DNA of 64,000 bases, taken from Candidatus Marimicrobium litorale. GTDB taxonomy: Bacteria; Pseudomonadota; Gammaproteobacteria; Pseudomonadales; Halieaceae. The stretch's first letter is position 1; the number at the start of each line of letters is the position of its first letter. The notes below the pieces were generated by a model, which searched no databases, was not told where the DNA came from, and worked only from the letters and a program-made list of their open reading frames with translations. Where the stretch lies: contig NZ_SHNO01000002.1 in the NCBI RefSeq assembly GCF_026262645.1, positions 208,053-272,052 of the forward strand, in the 5' to 3' direction. Of the stretch, positions 46,912 to 55,879 are shown in pieces. The position numbers were made by a program, and so were the translations under genes.

Positions 46912-47523
46912 GTGTTATCAATTAGGCATAGCTGCCGCACACAAGAGGGCTACACTCTCATAGAGTTGATGGTGGTAACGGTAATGGTGGCTGTTTTGGC
47001 CATGATTGCTGCGCCGTCATTTAATAACACAGTTTTGCAAAGCAAGCGTCAATCCGCACTGGAAGATACATTCAACATGCTCCGGAAGGCGCGTGGAGAG
47101 GCCGCTGCAAAGTCTGCAGATACGGTCGTCTGCGCGAGTGATGATGCCAGCACGTGCAGCGATGCTAACGAATGGGAGGCTGGCTGGATTGTGTTTCTTG
47201 ATAATGGTTCGGGTGGTGGAACAGCGGGGGATGGTGTGAGAGATGCCAATGAGCCTCTTGTAAGAATCGGTGATGGCGCGCCAGTCGGCATTACGGTACG
47301 GGCAGTCAATTTCGACAACGCTTCACGAGTTGGCTTTAGTCCGCAAGGGGTTGCCTCTGGCAGAGGCACATTCCAAATTTGTGATAAGAGAGGGTCCGCA
47401 CAGGCAGCCGCTGTGATTCTCAATAAATCGGGTCAGCCTAGACTTGGTTTGGATGAAGATGGGGACGGGGCGGTCAATACTGACGGTGGAGCGGGCAATA
47501 ACGTGTCATGCCCGGGAGCATGA
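46912..47523 (+). CDS. Type IV minor pilin, FimT/FimU (GspH) type, cluster 2
   Basis: 203 residues from GTG 46912, with GAGAG upstream. The leader ends TQEG, followed by YTLIELMVVTVMVAVLAMIAAPSFNN, with Glu5. The GspH-like domain has KSADTVVCASDD, EWEAGWIVFLDNGSGG and VGFSPQGVASGRGTFQICD. It is the second copy of this minor-pilin type in the window (the first is at 32604). It starts a six-gene pilus operon with pilV, pilW, pilX, pilY1 and pilE-like genes and a small secreted protein. Base composition is less GC-rich than its neighbours. Confidence 0.9.
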   Translation: MLSIRHSCRTQEGYTLIELMVVTVMVAVLAMIAAPSFNNTVLQSKRQSALEDTFNMLRKARGEAAAKSADTVVCASDDASTCSDANEWEAGWIVFLDNGSGGGTAGDGVRDANEPLVRIGDGAPVGITVRAVNFDNASRVGFSPQGVASGRGTFQICDKRGSAQAAAVILNKSGQPRLGLDEDGDGAVNTDGGAGNNVSCPGA

Positions 47524-48074
47524 CAATGCCCTCAGATTTATCATCAACGAAGCAATCCGGTTTTACCTTACTTGAGGTCCTGATTGCCATGATCATTATC
47601 GCGACTGGTCTTCTTGGGGTTGCTTCAATGCAATTAATGAGCTTTCAGAACAGCCAGGGCGCCTACATGAGAAGTCAGGCGACTGTGCTGGCTACAGACA
47701 TGCTTGACAGGATGCGGAGCAACAAACCCGGCAGACAATCCGGTTCTTACTCAGCGTTGACACTCGATGAGAAAGAGGACGTACCGGAAAAAAAAACGTG
47801 CATGATTTTAGACAGCGGATGCTCCGCTGCAGATATCGCTTCTCAAGATGTTTATGAATGGAGTAGGCATTTTTGGAATCTTGAGGACCAGGATGGCTAT
47901 AAACCAACCCTACCCGGTGCAAGAGCAACGGTAACTCAAACTGCAGGAACCGACGAGTACATCGTCACTGTATTTTGGAAGCAGAGAGACTGGGACGTGG
48001 ACGCCGATGGAAATGCTGAGCGCGGAGCAACGATAGAAAACTCCGTACAGTTGCGGACAATTATCAGTGATTAA
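47520..48074 (+). CDS. Type IV minor pilin, PilV type, cluster 2
   Basis: 184 residues from ATG 47520, overlapping the preceding stop by ATGA. The leader ends KQSG and is followed by FTLLEVLIAMIIIATGLLGVASMQLMSFQNSQGAYMRSQATVLATDMLDRMRSN, the PilV hallmark. The globular part contains DVYEWSRHFWNL, Cys residues and a VFWKQRDW motif near the end. It is probably assembled with the pilW- and pilX-like products into the tip complex that carries PilY1. Confidence 0.92.
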   Translation: MTMPSDLSSTKQSGFTLLEVLIAMIIIATGLLGVASMQLMSFQNSQGAYMRSQATVLATDMLDRMRSNKPGRQSGSYSALTLDEKEDVPEKKTCMILDSGCSAADIASQDVYEWSRHFWNLEDQDGYKPTLPGARATVTQTAGTDEYIVTVFWKQRDWDVDADGNAERGATIENSVQLRTIISD

Positions 48075-49128
48075 TCGTCGCAGGAAACTTCCGCGTTCAG
48101 CAGGCCTGTCCTTGATTGAGCTTCTCATAGCTTTAGGAATTGGAGCGTTTCTGATGCTGGGGGTTGTAAGCGTATTCATTGCGACAAAATCATCAAGTAC
48201 GGCTGAAGCTTCACTCGCAAATATCCAGAATAACGGGCGGCTAGCCATTGACCTGATCTCTCAGGATATTCGCAAAGCACACTACAGCGGATGCAATTCC
48301 GTTGGTGGGATAGTGGATCTCATTGCAACTGGGGTCACATTTGAGGGTGTACGAGGCTTTTCACGCGCTGCGTCTGACGGGGCATGGTCTCCTGACGTGC
48401 CCGTAGCTCTCGCCATTGGGGCGACTAATGGTCGTCGCGGCTCTGACATGGTCAATATTCAAATGGCTACATCACTCGGTAAAAACATACTGGCTGCAGA
48501 CATAAACGCCAATGATGACGAGGCAACGCTCACAAGTAACCCTGGCTGTGAGATTAAACAGAACGACTTGATTATTGTTTCCAGTTGCCTCTCAGCGCAC
48601 CTTGTTAAAGTAACAAACGCTATCGTGTGTAACAGCGAAGAGGACGATATAACACTGGAGTTTAAATCACCCGGTAATATTGCCTCATCAGTGGAGCCTG
48701 GCTATCGATACGGTGATCCATCTGAATTAATGCGCTACGAATCAGTGTCCTGGTATGTCGCCGACACAGGTCGAGATCAATTCGAGCAGGATGTATATGC
48801 CCTTTATCGTTCCTCAAACGGCGTGGCTGAGGAGATGGTTGAAGGGGTCGAATATATTAAATTCGAGTTCGGACAAAAGGTTGGAAACCAGATGCGTTAT
48901 GTGCCAGCGTCAGATGTAAACATAGATTGGAATGAAGTCTCTACCATGCGTGTTGCATTTCTTATTCAGGGCTTCGATAGCCTTAGAAATGATATTGACT
49001 CGGAGCCATATGAACTGCTGAACACGGTCGTAAGTGCCTCAGGCGACGGGGCCCACTCAGGCGGCCGCGTATTGCGCAAAGTCTTCACAACAACGGCCAC
49101 TTTGAGGAATACAGACTATGAGATATAA
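48067..49128 (+). CDS. Type IV minor pilin, PilW type, cluster 2
   Basis: 353 residues from GTG 48067, which overlaps the end of pilV by 8 bases. The leader ends RSAG and is followed by LSLIELLIALGIGAFLMLGVVSVFIATK, then NIQNNGRLAIDLISQDIRKAHYSGC, typical of PilW. A large central domain ends with the EYIKFEFGQKVGNQMRYVP segment and a MRVAFLIQG block. It is similar in design to the PilW-type gene in cluster 1 but diverged. Confidence 0.92.
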   Translation: MINRRRKLPRSAGLSLIELLIALGIGAFLMLGVVSVFIATKSSSTAEASLANIQNNGRLAIDLISQDIRKAHYSGCNSVGGIVDLIATGVTFEGVRGFSRAASDGAWSPDVPVALAIGATNGRRGSDMVNIQMATSLGKNILAADINANDDEATLTSNPGCEIKQNDLIIVSSCLSAHLVKVTNAIVCNSEEDDITLEFKSPGNIASSVEPGYRYGDPSELMRYESVSWYVADTGRDQFEQDVYALYRSSNGVAEEMVEGVEYIKFEFGQKVGNQMRYVPASDVNIDWNEVSTMRVAFLIQGFDSLRNDIDSEPYELLNTVVSASGDGAHSGGRVLRKVFTTTATLRNTDYEI

Positions 49129-49633
49129 CGGTTCCCTGCCGTGCGATACAAAACCCTTTCGCGAGGATGGCGTCGTGATGGTCGTCGCATTGATTATGTT
49201 ACTTTTGATCACGCTGGTCACATTCGCCGTTATGGAAACAAGCAGTCTCGAAGCACAAATGGCGACCGCGGCCGAGCAGAAGGCCATTACGTTTCAAATG
49301 GCGGAGGGCGCTGTATCCGAGGCTTCCAATGACTTTGGCAATCTTGGAGCCGCCTTGCGAGCAAAAATCGTCAACGAAGCTAATCCGGATTGGCCGACAG
49401 GCACTCATGCCCTGACAGGATATGACTCTGATGATCGAATCGTGACGGCTGCCGCATCGAGTATGACCGAATACATTGGAAACACGGCCACGATGGGATA
49501 CTCGGTCAGAAAGGGTTCAGCTGGTATCGACACCTACTACTACGAAGTTGAAGCGACTAGCACCATTGCAAACTCGATGATCTCGAACGTTCATACGCAA
49601 GGTGTTTATGTTGAGGCGCCACGAGCTCAGTGA
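49118..49633 (+). CDS. Type IV minor pilin, PilX type, cluster 2
   Basis: 171 residues. The ATG lies inside the pilW end (11-base overlap). An 18-residue leader ends FREDG, followed by VVMVVALIMLLLITLVTFAVMETSSLEAQMATAAEQKAITFQMAEGAVSEA. The SSLEAQMA..AEQKAITFQMAE pattern is diagnostic of PilX. It would link PilY1 to the minor pilin core. pilY1 follows after 18 bases, the canonical order. Confidence 0.93.
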   Translation: MRYNGSLPCDTKPFREDGVVMVVALIMLLLITLVTFAVMETSSLEAQMATAAEQKAITFQMAEGAVSEASNDFGNLGAALRAKIVNEANPDWPTGTHALTGYDSDDRIVTAAASSMTEYIGNTATMGYSVRKGSAGIDTYYYEVEATSTIANSMISNVHTQGVYVEAPRAQ

Positions 49634-49651
49634 GCTGCAGAGGGTATGGCA

Positions 49652-52600
49652 ATGTTTAAAGTAATGTCTCGAATACGGAAGAAAGCTGTAAGTTTCATGG
49701 CGCCGCTCGCCGCGGCCATTCTGGTCGCGACACCACTGTGGGCAGATGATACTGAAATATTCTTTGGCGATTTGAATGGCGGCGGCGCAGCGACGAACGT
49801 GCTGTTTATCATCGATACATCTGGTTCGATGGACAATAAAGATGGCACTGGACAGACGCGTCTTTCCCGGGTGAAAGATGCCATGTTTGAAATTTTAGGG
49901 TCGCTTAACAATGTTAATGTCGGGCTGATGCGCTTCTCTAACCCCGGCGGCCCCGTTATTTACCCGGTCACGTATATAGATAAAGCGACAGATCAAGGCA
50001 GCGGAATTGTTTCTACGACTTCGGATGTTGATGCAGGTGACTCTGATGCTGTTGAAGATGCAGCAACCGGAGTTGTCTTGGTCGACGGGAATGAACTGTT
50101 GATGGGTGGTGTTGCCGGTGGTGGAGCGGGGAGCGATGAATTCACTATCACCAGCACCGTAGACGAGCCCTATGAGGACGCGATTGAGTATAACGATGGC
50201 GAGGTCGAATTTTCGGCGGAGCGAAACAATGGCAATTGGCGACCGCTCGAGTTGCGCGGGAGTAACTATAAGAATTTTGGTCTGAGATTTAACGGCCTGG
50301 ATATACCGCCCGGCGCGACGATCCTCAGTGCGTACCTAGAAATGTCCAATTTTAAGGGCGCGAAAAATGACCAGCTCATCGCACGGATACGCGGCGATTT
50401 TCCGCCGGCATGGGACTTTGAAGAGGAAGATGAGGACATATCGGGGCGAGTCGGTGCAGGTAGTCCGACAGCTTTCTGGACGATGGAAAGTGCCGGTGGC
50501 GGACTCCCGGCCAATGGCGAGCGGCTCACGTCACCCGATTTAAAAGACTTGGTTCAATCACTCATCGATGATAACGACTGGGAAGGAGATGAGGGCTACA
50601 TCGATGATATTGTACTTGTTATTGACTGCCCGGATTGTGCCGGAAGCGACAAGCGCCGTCTCTACAGCGTTGAGGGCGATGCCTCAAAGAGCGCCAAACT
50701 CACCATTCGTTACACAACCGGTGAGGAGGAGATTGAGCCACACGTTTCAGGCATGCGCTTTGGCTCAGTAGATATTCCCCTGAACGTTACAGTAACGAGT
50801 GCAAAGCTGGTCTTTGAGCCGCTAGTGGCAAATCTTTCGCCGGCTGAGTTGACAGTGAGCATTGAGGACAACGACTCTCCGGCGCTCTATGAAGCGACAT
50901 CGGCCAATGTCTCCGGGCGGTCATACTCTGCTGGCATCGATTGGGATGAAGATGATGATTGGACGCCTGGCGACACGGTGCAAGTCGATGTAACAAGCAT
51001 TGTAAATTCACACGTAAAGCGTTCGAATTGGTGCGGTGGAGACCCAATGGCTTTTATGGTTTCGGGAGACGGTGAATCAAGGATTGCGCACTCATTCGAT
51101 AGCGCGACAGGCAGCGCCCCGAAACTGCTTGTTTCCTACGATAGAGCAACACTGGTCCCCGGCGGGTCTTGCCGAGCCATAACGTTCCGTAAACGCGTGG
51201 TTGCTGATCAGGACGATGGTCAAACGTCTGGTGCCGGCACTGCTGTAGCGACCGGGGGAAACACGATTCAGATTAATGCGACCAAGTATGGTTTGTTCCG
51301 CTTTACAGATCTGGATATTCCAGTTAACGCGCAGGTGAAGTCGGCGTATCTGCGGGTCTATTCCGCGGCTGATACGTCAAGTGCTGCTAACCTTTCGATA
51401 TCGATTGAAGAAGCAGGTAATTCCTCAACGCTTACTGGAGAGACGGGCGTAAGTGGTGTTGACTTCTTTGGGAGCGTTGGGTGGACTATTTCTGACAGTT
51501 GGGATACCGATGCCTCGTACCAATCGCCAGATATCAAGGGCCTTGTAAACGCCGCTCTCAATGCGGGCTGGAATGCGGGAAACAGTATGTTACTCAGGGT
51601 CAGCAGTACGTCGGGCAACCGCACGTTTTGGGCACACGAAAAATATGATCAGCTTCGGTCAGCCCAACTGATCATTAGCTATGTGGATGATGGTACACAA
51701 GGCGCCAACACGGTGCGGGAAGAGATGATCTCAGCGGTTAACTCGCTTGATGCTCGTGGCTACACACCGGTCCAGGACACCTTTTATGAAGCCTATCAGT
51801 ACTACATCGGCGGTGATGTTGTGTGGGGTAAATTCAGGGGTGGGCATGAAGCAAACGGCGAGGAAATGAACTACAGCAATGCTTCATCTGGTCCATTTAC
51901 TTATGCGCGGACCTCGGTCGAGGGTGCAATAAAATCAGATACCTGGGGGGGCAGAGAGTTGCCCTATGGATGTCCAGGACCAGACTCCAGTGACGGTGAC
52001 TGTAATGATTCTAACGGTTATGGCAAGCCAAAGGGGGAGTACCTCAAAGGTAACCCTGAATATCAATCCCCAATCGAGAACTACTGCCAGGCCGAGAGTC
52101 ATATCATCATGCTCACAGACGGCATCGCGAACAACCCACACTCAGAGAGCTTTATCAAGGCGATCCCCGGTATCGGTAACTGTCAAAGCACTGGTGAGGA
52201 TGCGGATGATAGTGACTCTCAGGCTTGTGTTCTGGAACTGGCTGAGCTAATGCATGACGAGGACATGTCACTGCTTGAGGGAAAACAAACGATTATCACC
52301 CACACGATCGGTTTTAACTTTAGCTCTGATTGGTTAAAAGATATTGCGGCGGATGGTGGTGGCGAATATAAGGAAGCAAGCGACACGGCGGAACTTATAA
52401 CGGAGATCGAATCGATCTTGGAATATGTGCTTGAGACGAATTCTTCATTCGTCGCGCCTGTGGCAGCGATCAATCAGTTCAACAGGTTGACCAATCTGAA
52501 TGATGTCTATTTTGCGGTGTTTAGGCCTGATTCTGTGCCAAGTTGGCCAGGTAACCTAAAGAAGTATCGTCTCGGTGAGGTTAATGGTGAGCGAAACGTC

Positions 52601-54430
52601 CTTCTGGGTGTCGATGATAATGTATCAGTGGTTAGTGACACTACGGGTTTCTTTAAAGCTGATTCGAGATCTATTTGGAGCGCCGAGGCAGATGGGGCCA
52701 ATGTAGATGAGGGGGGGGCAGGTGCTCAGATTGGTCTATGGAGCTCGAGGAAAGTATATACCTATCTTGGCGATAGCAGTGTGCTCTCTGCTGACGGCAA
52801 CGCCTTAGATGTTGCAAATACAGCACTCACGGCGACAGACCTTTCTGTAAGCGATGACAATCGTGACGAACAGATCCTGTGGATACGTGGAAAGGATGTT
52901 GATGATGAAGATGGCGATAGCGTGGAAACCGAGAACCGATACATTATGGGCGATCCTCTGCATTCCAAGCCTGTAGCCATCACATATAGTTCACCTGATG
53001 CTGATGATCCAAGTGAGGACGTTTCAATATTTATGGGGACTAATGCCGGCGGCATTCACGGCATCGATGCAGATAACGGTAGCGAACACTTCATGTTCAT
53101 GCCGAAGGAACTTTTGCCATCCCAGGTGGCAAGAAGAGCGAATAGCTCAGGACGCAATCACATCTACGGGATGGATGGCAGTATTACTGCTTGGACTAAT
53201 GACGCTGGCAGCGATGGAATTACTGTTGGGGGTGACGATTTTGTAAGACTTTACTCGGGAATGCGCAGGGGTGGCAGGAGTCTATATGCGCTTGATGTAA
53301 CATCTCGAGAAAATCCACGTTACATGTGGCATATCGACAATAGTGACTCAGGTTTTGAGGAACTGGGTCAGACGTGGTCTCGTCCGATAAAAGGTCGCGT
53401 AAAGCTGGATGGGGAGGACAATCCGAGAGATGTTCTTTTCTTTGGCGGTGGCTATGATCCGGATAAGGATTCGTACTTCGTAAACCTACCTGATTCCGAA
53501 GGAAGAGCCATTTTTATTGTCGATGCTGAGACTGGCGCGCTGATATGGTCGGGAGGGCCATCTGCTAACTTTACGAAAGAGTTCGCGGACATGGACTACT
53601 CGATACCAGCAACGCTCGCTGTGGCGGACATGGATAACGACGGTATCGATGACATCATCATTGTAGGCGATACAGGTGGTCAAGTATGGCGCTTCGACAT
53701 AGCACTGAATAAGACCCCTGCCGAGCTAGTAACAGGTGGCGTTATCTTAGACGTTGCAGAGAGTGGAGACGTCGATCAAAGCAGTAACAGAATGTTTTAT
53801 CATTCACCAGATGTCGCCCTCGTAGAGCGTGATGGAAGCCGTAACCTGGCGATTTCTATTGGAACAGGGAAGCGGCCGTCTCCTCTGGGCACCGCGCAAA
53901 ATGATCGCATGTACATGCTCTTTCAGGGAGCGGTTTTTGGCCCGCCAGCTGCTTATGTAAAATTGACCGAAAGCGATCTGTATGACACTACCGAAAATTT
54001 GATCGTAGAGGGTGATACGGACGCTAGAAATGCTGCGACGACAGCGCTGGATGTGGCTGCGGGGTGGTATTTTGACCTTCCCGGCGATGGCGAGAAGGTC
54101 CTGTCTACGCCGCTGACATTTCGCGATACCGTCACTTTCACAACATATATGCCTAGTAACGCAGCCACTTCATGCTCACCAAAGGTAGGAACCTCTTTTG
54201 TCTATCAGGTGAATGTGCTTGACGCTACACCGGTGAACGACTGGGATGATATTGAGGGCTTTTCGAAGGAGGACAGGGCGTATGAGTTGAAGACACCTTC
54301 CATCATCGATGAACCAGTAATCATTTGCACTGGCGCGGGCTGCGATTTATTCACCGGTGCAGAGAAGCCCCCCATCGATACATTGTCTTCGGGCAGCATC
54401 ATAAAGACGTTTTGGAAACAGGATCAGTAG
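49652..54430 (+). CDS. pilY1: Pilus-tip adhesin PilY1 with three inserted beta-sandwich-like modules
   Basis: About 1592 residues from ATG 49652 (AGGG seven bases upstream; an ATG at 49646 is too close to it). A signal peptide ends near WAD (about residue 32). A vWA domain begins with FIIDTSGSMDN (MIDAS DxSGS) near 55. It is interrupted at about 150-680 by three repeats. Each has a RFxxLDIPxxAxVxSAxL-like opening (near 210, 368 and 550) and closes with a KLxIxY strand. The vWA then resumes with NTVREEMISAVNSLDARGYTP and HIIMLTDGIANNP near 820. The C-terminal PilY1 beta-propeller (about 930-1500) contains a calcium loop DMDNDGIDD near 1326. Typical PilY1 has about 1150 residues, so the modules account for the extra length. 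It is likely a Ca-dependent adhesin at the pilus tip. Confidence 0.93.
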   Translation: MFKVMSRIRKKAVSFMAPLAAAILVATPLWADDTEIFFGDLNGGGAATNVLFIIDTSGSMDNKDGTGQTRLSRVKDAMFEILGSLNNVNVGLMRFSNPGGPVIYPVTYIDKATDQGSGIVSTTSDVDAGDSDAVEDAATGVVLVDGNELLMGGVAGGGAGSDEFTITSTVDEPYEDAIEYNDGEVEFSAERNNGNWRPLELRGSNYKNFGLRFNGLDIPPGATILSAYLEMSNFKGAKNDQLIARIRGDFPPAWDFEEEDEDISGRVGAGSPTAFWTMESAGGGLPANGERLTSPDLKDLVQSLIDDNDWEGDEGYIDDIVLVIDCPDCAGSDKRRLYSVEGDASKSAKLTIRYTTGEEEIEPHVSGMRFGSVDIPLNVTVTSAKLVFEPLVANLSPAELTVSIEDNDSPALYEATSANVSGRSYSAGIDWDEDDDWTPGDTVQVDVTSIVNSHVKRSNWCGGDPMAFMVSGDGESRIAHSFDSATGSAPKLLVSYDRATLVPGGSCRAITFRKRVVADQDDGQTSGAGTAVATGGNTIQINATKYGLFRFTDLDIPVNAQVKSAYLRVYSAADTSSAANLSISIEEAGNSSTLTGETGVSGVDFFGSVGWTISDSWDTDASYQSPDIKGLVNAALNAGWNAGNSMLLRVSSTSGNRTFWAHEKYDQLRSAQLIISYVDDGTQGANTVREEMISAVNSLDARGYTPVQDTFYEAYQYYIGGDVVWGKFRGGHEANGEEMNYSNASSGPFTYARTSVEGAIKSDTWGGRELPYGCPGPDSSDGDCNDSNGYGKPKGEYLKGNPEYQSPIENYCQAESHIIMLTDGIANNPHSESFIKAIPGIGNCQSTGEDADDSDSQACVLELAELMHDEDMSLLEGKQTIITHTIGFNFSSDWLKDIAADGGGEYKEASDTAELITEIESILEYVLETNSSFVAPVAAINQFNRLTNLNDVYFAVFRPDSVPSWPGNLKKYRLGEVNGERNVLLGVDDNVSVVSDTTGFFKADSRSIWSAEADGANVDEGGAGAQIGLWSSRKVYTYLGDSSVLSADGNALDVANTALTATDLSVSDDNRDEQILWIRGKDVDDEDGDSVETENRYIMGDPLHSKPVAITYSSPDADDPSEDVSIFMGTNAGGIHGIDADNGSEHFMFMPKELLPSQVARRANSSGRNHIYGMDGSITAWTNDAGSDGITVGGDDFVRLYSGMRRGGRSLYALDVTSRENPRYMWHIDNSDSGFEELGQTWSRPIKGRVKLDGEDNPRDVLFFGGGYDPDKDSYFVNLPDSEGRAIFIVDAETGALIWSGGPSANFTKEFADMDYSIPATLAVADMDNDGIDDIIIVGDTGGQVWRFDIALNKTPAELVTGGVILDVAESGDVDQSSNRMFYHSPDVALVERDGSRNLAISIGTGKRPSPLGTAQNDRMYMLFQGAVFGPPAAYVKLTESDLYDTTENLIVEGDTDARNAATTALDVAAGWYFDLPGDGEKVLSTPLTFRDTVTFTTYMPSNAATSCSPKVGTSFVYQVNVLDATPVNDWDDIEGFSKEDRAYELKTPSIIDEPVIICTGAGCDLFTGAEKPPIDTLSSGSIIKTFWKQDQ

Positions 54431-54431
54431 A

Positions 54432-54866
54432 GTGAAAAATGTGAGAAATCATGATGATGGATTTACCCTCATTGAGCTCATGATTGTTGTGGCTATCGTT
54501 GCGATATTGATCAGCGTGGCATTGCCCGCGTACCAGGACTCAGTACGAAAATCGAATAGGTCCGCTGCCCAGTCTGATCTGCTCGCGTTCTCACAAGCTA
54601 TGGAGAAAGAGTATGGAGTGAAATTCACTTACGCAAACGCGGTCGCTGGCGTGACATTTCCTGCCGTATCCCCGATTGACAGCGACGATCCGAAATACAC
54701 CTTGTCGATTACTGCATTAACGCCCGATGCGTATACATTGAGGGCTAGTCCAACGGCATCTCAGGCGGACGACGGTTATCTTGAGCTAAATAACTTGGGG
54801 CAAAAGTTCTGGGACCGAAACAATAACGACAGTGTTGCAGACTCAAATGAAGACTCCTGGGAATAG
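54432..54866 (+). CDS. Type IV pilin-like protein, PilE type, cluster 2
   Basis: 144 residues from GTG 54432, one base after pilY1. A ten-residue leader ends DDG, followed by FTLIELMIVVAIVAILISVALPAYQDSVRKSNRSAAQSDLLAFSQAMEKEYGVKFTYA, a canonical PilE. The domain lacks a C-terminal Cys pair; it ends in an Asp/Asn-rich tail (DRNNNDSVADSNEDSWE). Last pilin of the cluster, coupled with pilY1. Confidence 0.93.
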   Translation: MKNVRNHDDGFTLIELMIVVAIVAILISVALPAYQDSVRKSNRSAAQSDLLAFSQAMEKEYGVKFTYANAVAGVTFPAVSPIDSDDPKYTLSITALTPDAYTLRASPTASQADDGYLELNNLGQKFWDRNNNDSVADSNEDSWE

Positions 54867-54877
54867 TGAGGTAAGAC

Positions 54878-55210
54878 ATGAGTTGCGTGAGAACATTTTT
54901 TTACTTTTTGGTAGTTACAATGGCAGCGGGTGCAGGAGCGCAATCCCCTGAAAACGTATCGGGCATCGGCCCCTCGCGGTCACCATCTCAAGCGGATTGG
55001 TATAGCTTCGATATTGAGAAGGTCCCTAGCTCGGTGATAGAGGCGGCGAAAGAAGCAAAGCCGGGGGTGGTGATAAAAAAGTACCGTTTGACTAATCGTT
55101 CCGATGAAGGGGTGTTTATACTGGTTGGTCGATACTACGGAGCGCCGTATCGATTTAATGTCACCGCATCTGGAGAAGTAATTTCTGTTGTAGAGCTCGA
55201 TAAGCGGTAG
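54878..55210 (+). CDS. Small secreted protein of unknown function
   Basis: 110 residues with a clear signal peptide (about 1-21, FFYFLVVTMAAGAGA|QS). The mature part of about 90 residues contains VPSSVIEAAKEAKPGVVIKKYRLTN and a VVELDKR end, vaguely like a PepSY-type fold but not convincingly so. GAGGT precedes the ATG, 11 bases after the pilE-like gene, so it is in the pilus operon. By position it could play the role of PilY2 (a small protein near PilY1 in P. aeruginosa), but I see no sequence match to support that. Confidence 0.6.
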   Translation: MSCVRTFFYFLVVTMAAGAGAQSPENVSGIGPSRSPSQADWYSFDIEKVPSSVIEAAKEAKPGVVIKKYRLTNRSDEGVFILVGRYYGAPYRFNVTASGEVISVVELDKR

Positions 55211-55325
55211 CCCTTATTGTAATAGGAACGTCTGTCGCGATTACTCTAAATGCACTCTTGATGCAGAGCGAGCAAGACTTCAGCCCTGCTCAAATTTTGC
55301 TAAAGGATTATTGGGCCAATTTATC

Positions 55326-55376
55326 AGACCATTGCGTGCCCGGGCGGCGGTGCTGTGTGTTCAGGGGCAATGGTCT
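55326..55376. repeat. Perfect 10-base inverted repeat at the end of the DUF4124 gene
   Basis: AGACCATTGC (55326-55335) and its exact complement GCAATGGTCT (55367-55376) are separated by 31 bases, spanning the stop of the DUF4124 gene. No T tract follows on either strand, so a simple terminator is doubtful. It could stabilise convergent transcripts. Confidence 0.45.
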
Positions 55377-55822
55377 TTGATAGTGTCTTCGGCAATCTTG
55401 CGCTGCGAGATTTTCTCTTCGTCGTTTAGAAAGCGAATTTCTCCGGATGGGTCGCGTAAGCGTATTCTAGCCTGAGTGTTAAGGCGGACGAGATTATCGC
55501 GGGCGAGTTGACAATACTCCGCGTCCTTCTTCTGCTCGACCTCTGTTCCGCTCGGAGGTGCCGGCGGTACGTCAGCTTCGTTATTAGCGTCTGCGCCGTC
55601 TCGTTCTGTTTCTACCCCGCCCTGATTATCGGATGCCCTAACGATGTTCGACTGGATAGAAATAACTTCATATTCAATTTGGGTGGATGGTGGACGGTCG
55701 CTGGTGACCTGATTTCCGTTTTCGTCCGTCCAGCGATACAGGGACTGATCAGCGCAGACCGGGAGTACTATCAATGCGGTGGTGACAGCGACGCTGTGAA
55801 GGATAGAGTTTTTCACTGGCAT
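55361..55822 (-). CDS. Periplasmic DUF4124-domain protein
   Basis: 153 residues from ATG 55822, with GGAGA upstream; a frame extension to 55879 would add 19 unsupported residues. A signal peptide of about 22 residues (VTTALIVLPVCA) precedes the DUF4124 motif LYRWTDENGNQVTSDRPPS. The rest is charged and probably helical, with a conserved ending QLARDNLVRLNTQARIRLRDPSGEIRFLNDEEK. DUF4124 proteins are exported and of unknown role. It is convergent with the pilus operon. Confidence 0.85.
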   Translation of the reverse strand: MPVKNSILHSVAVTTALIVLPVCADQSLYRWTDENGNQVTSDRPPSTQIEYEVISIQSNIVRASDNQGGVETERDGADANNEADVPPAPPSGTEVEQKKDAEYCQLARDNLVRLNTQARIRLRDPSGEIRFLNDEEKISQRKIAEDTIKDHCP

Positions 55823-55879
55823 GTTTCTCCAACCTATTGTTATAGCGGGAAAATTACTCCAGATTGCCCTCGTAGGCAA

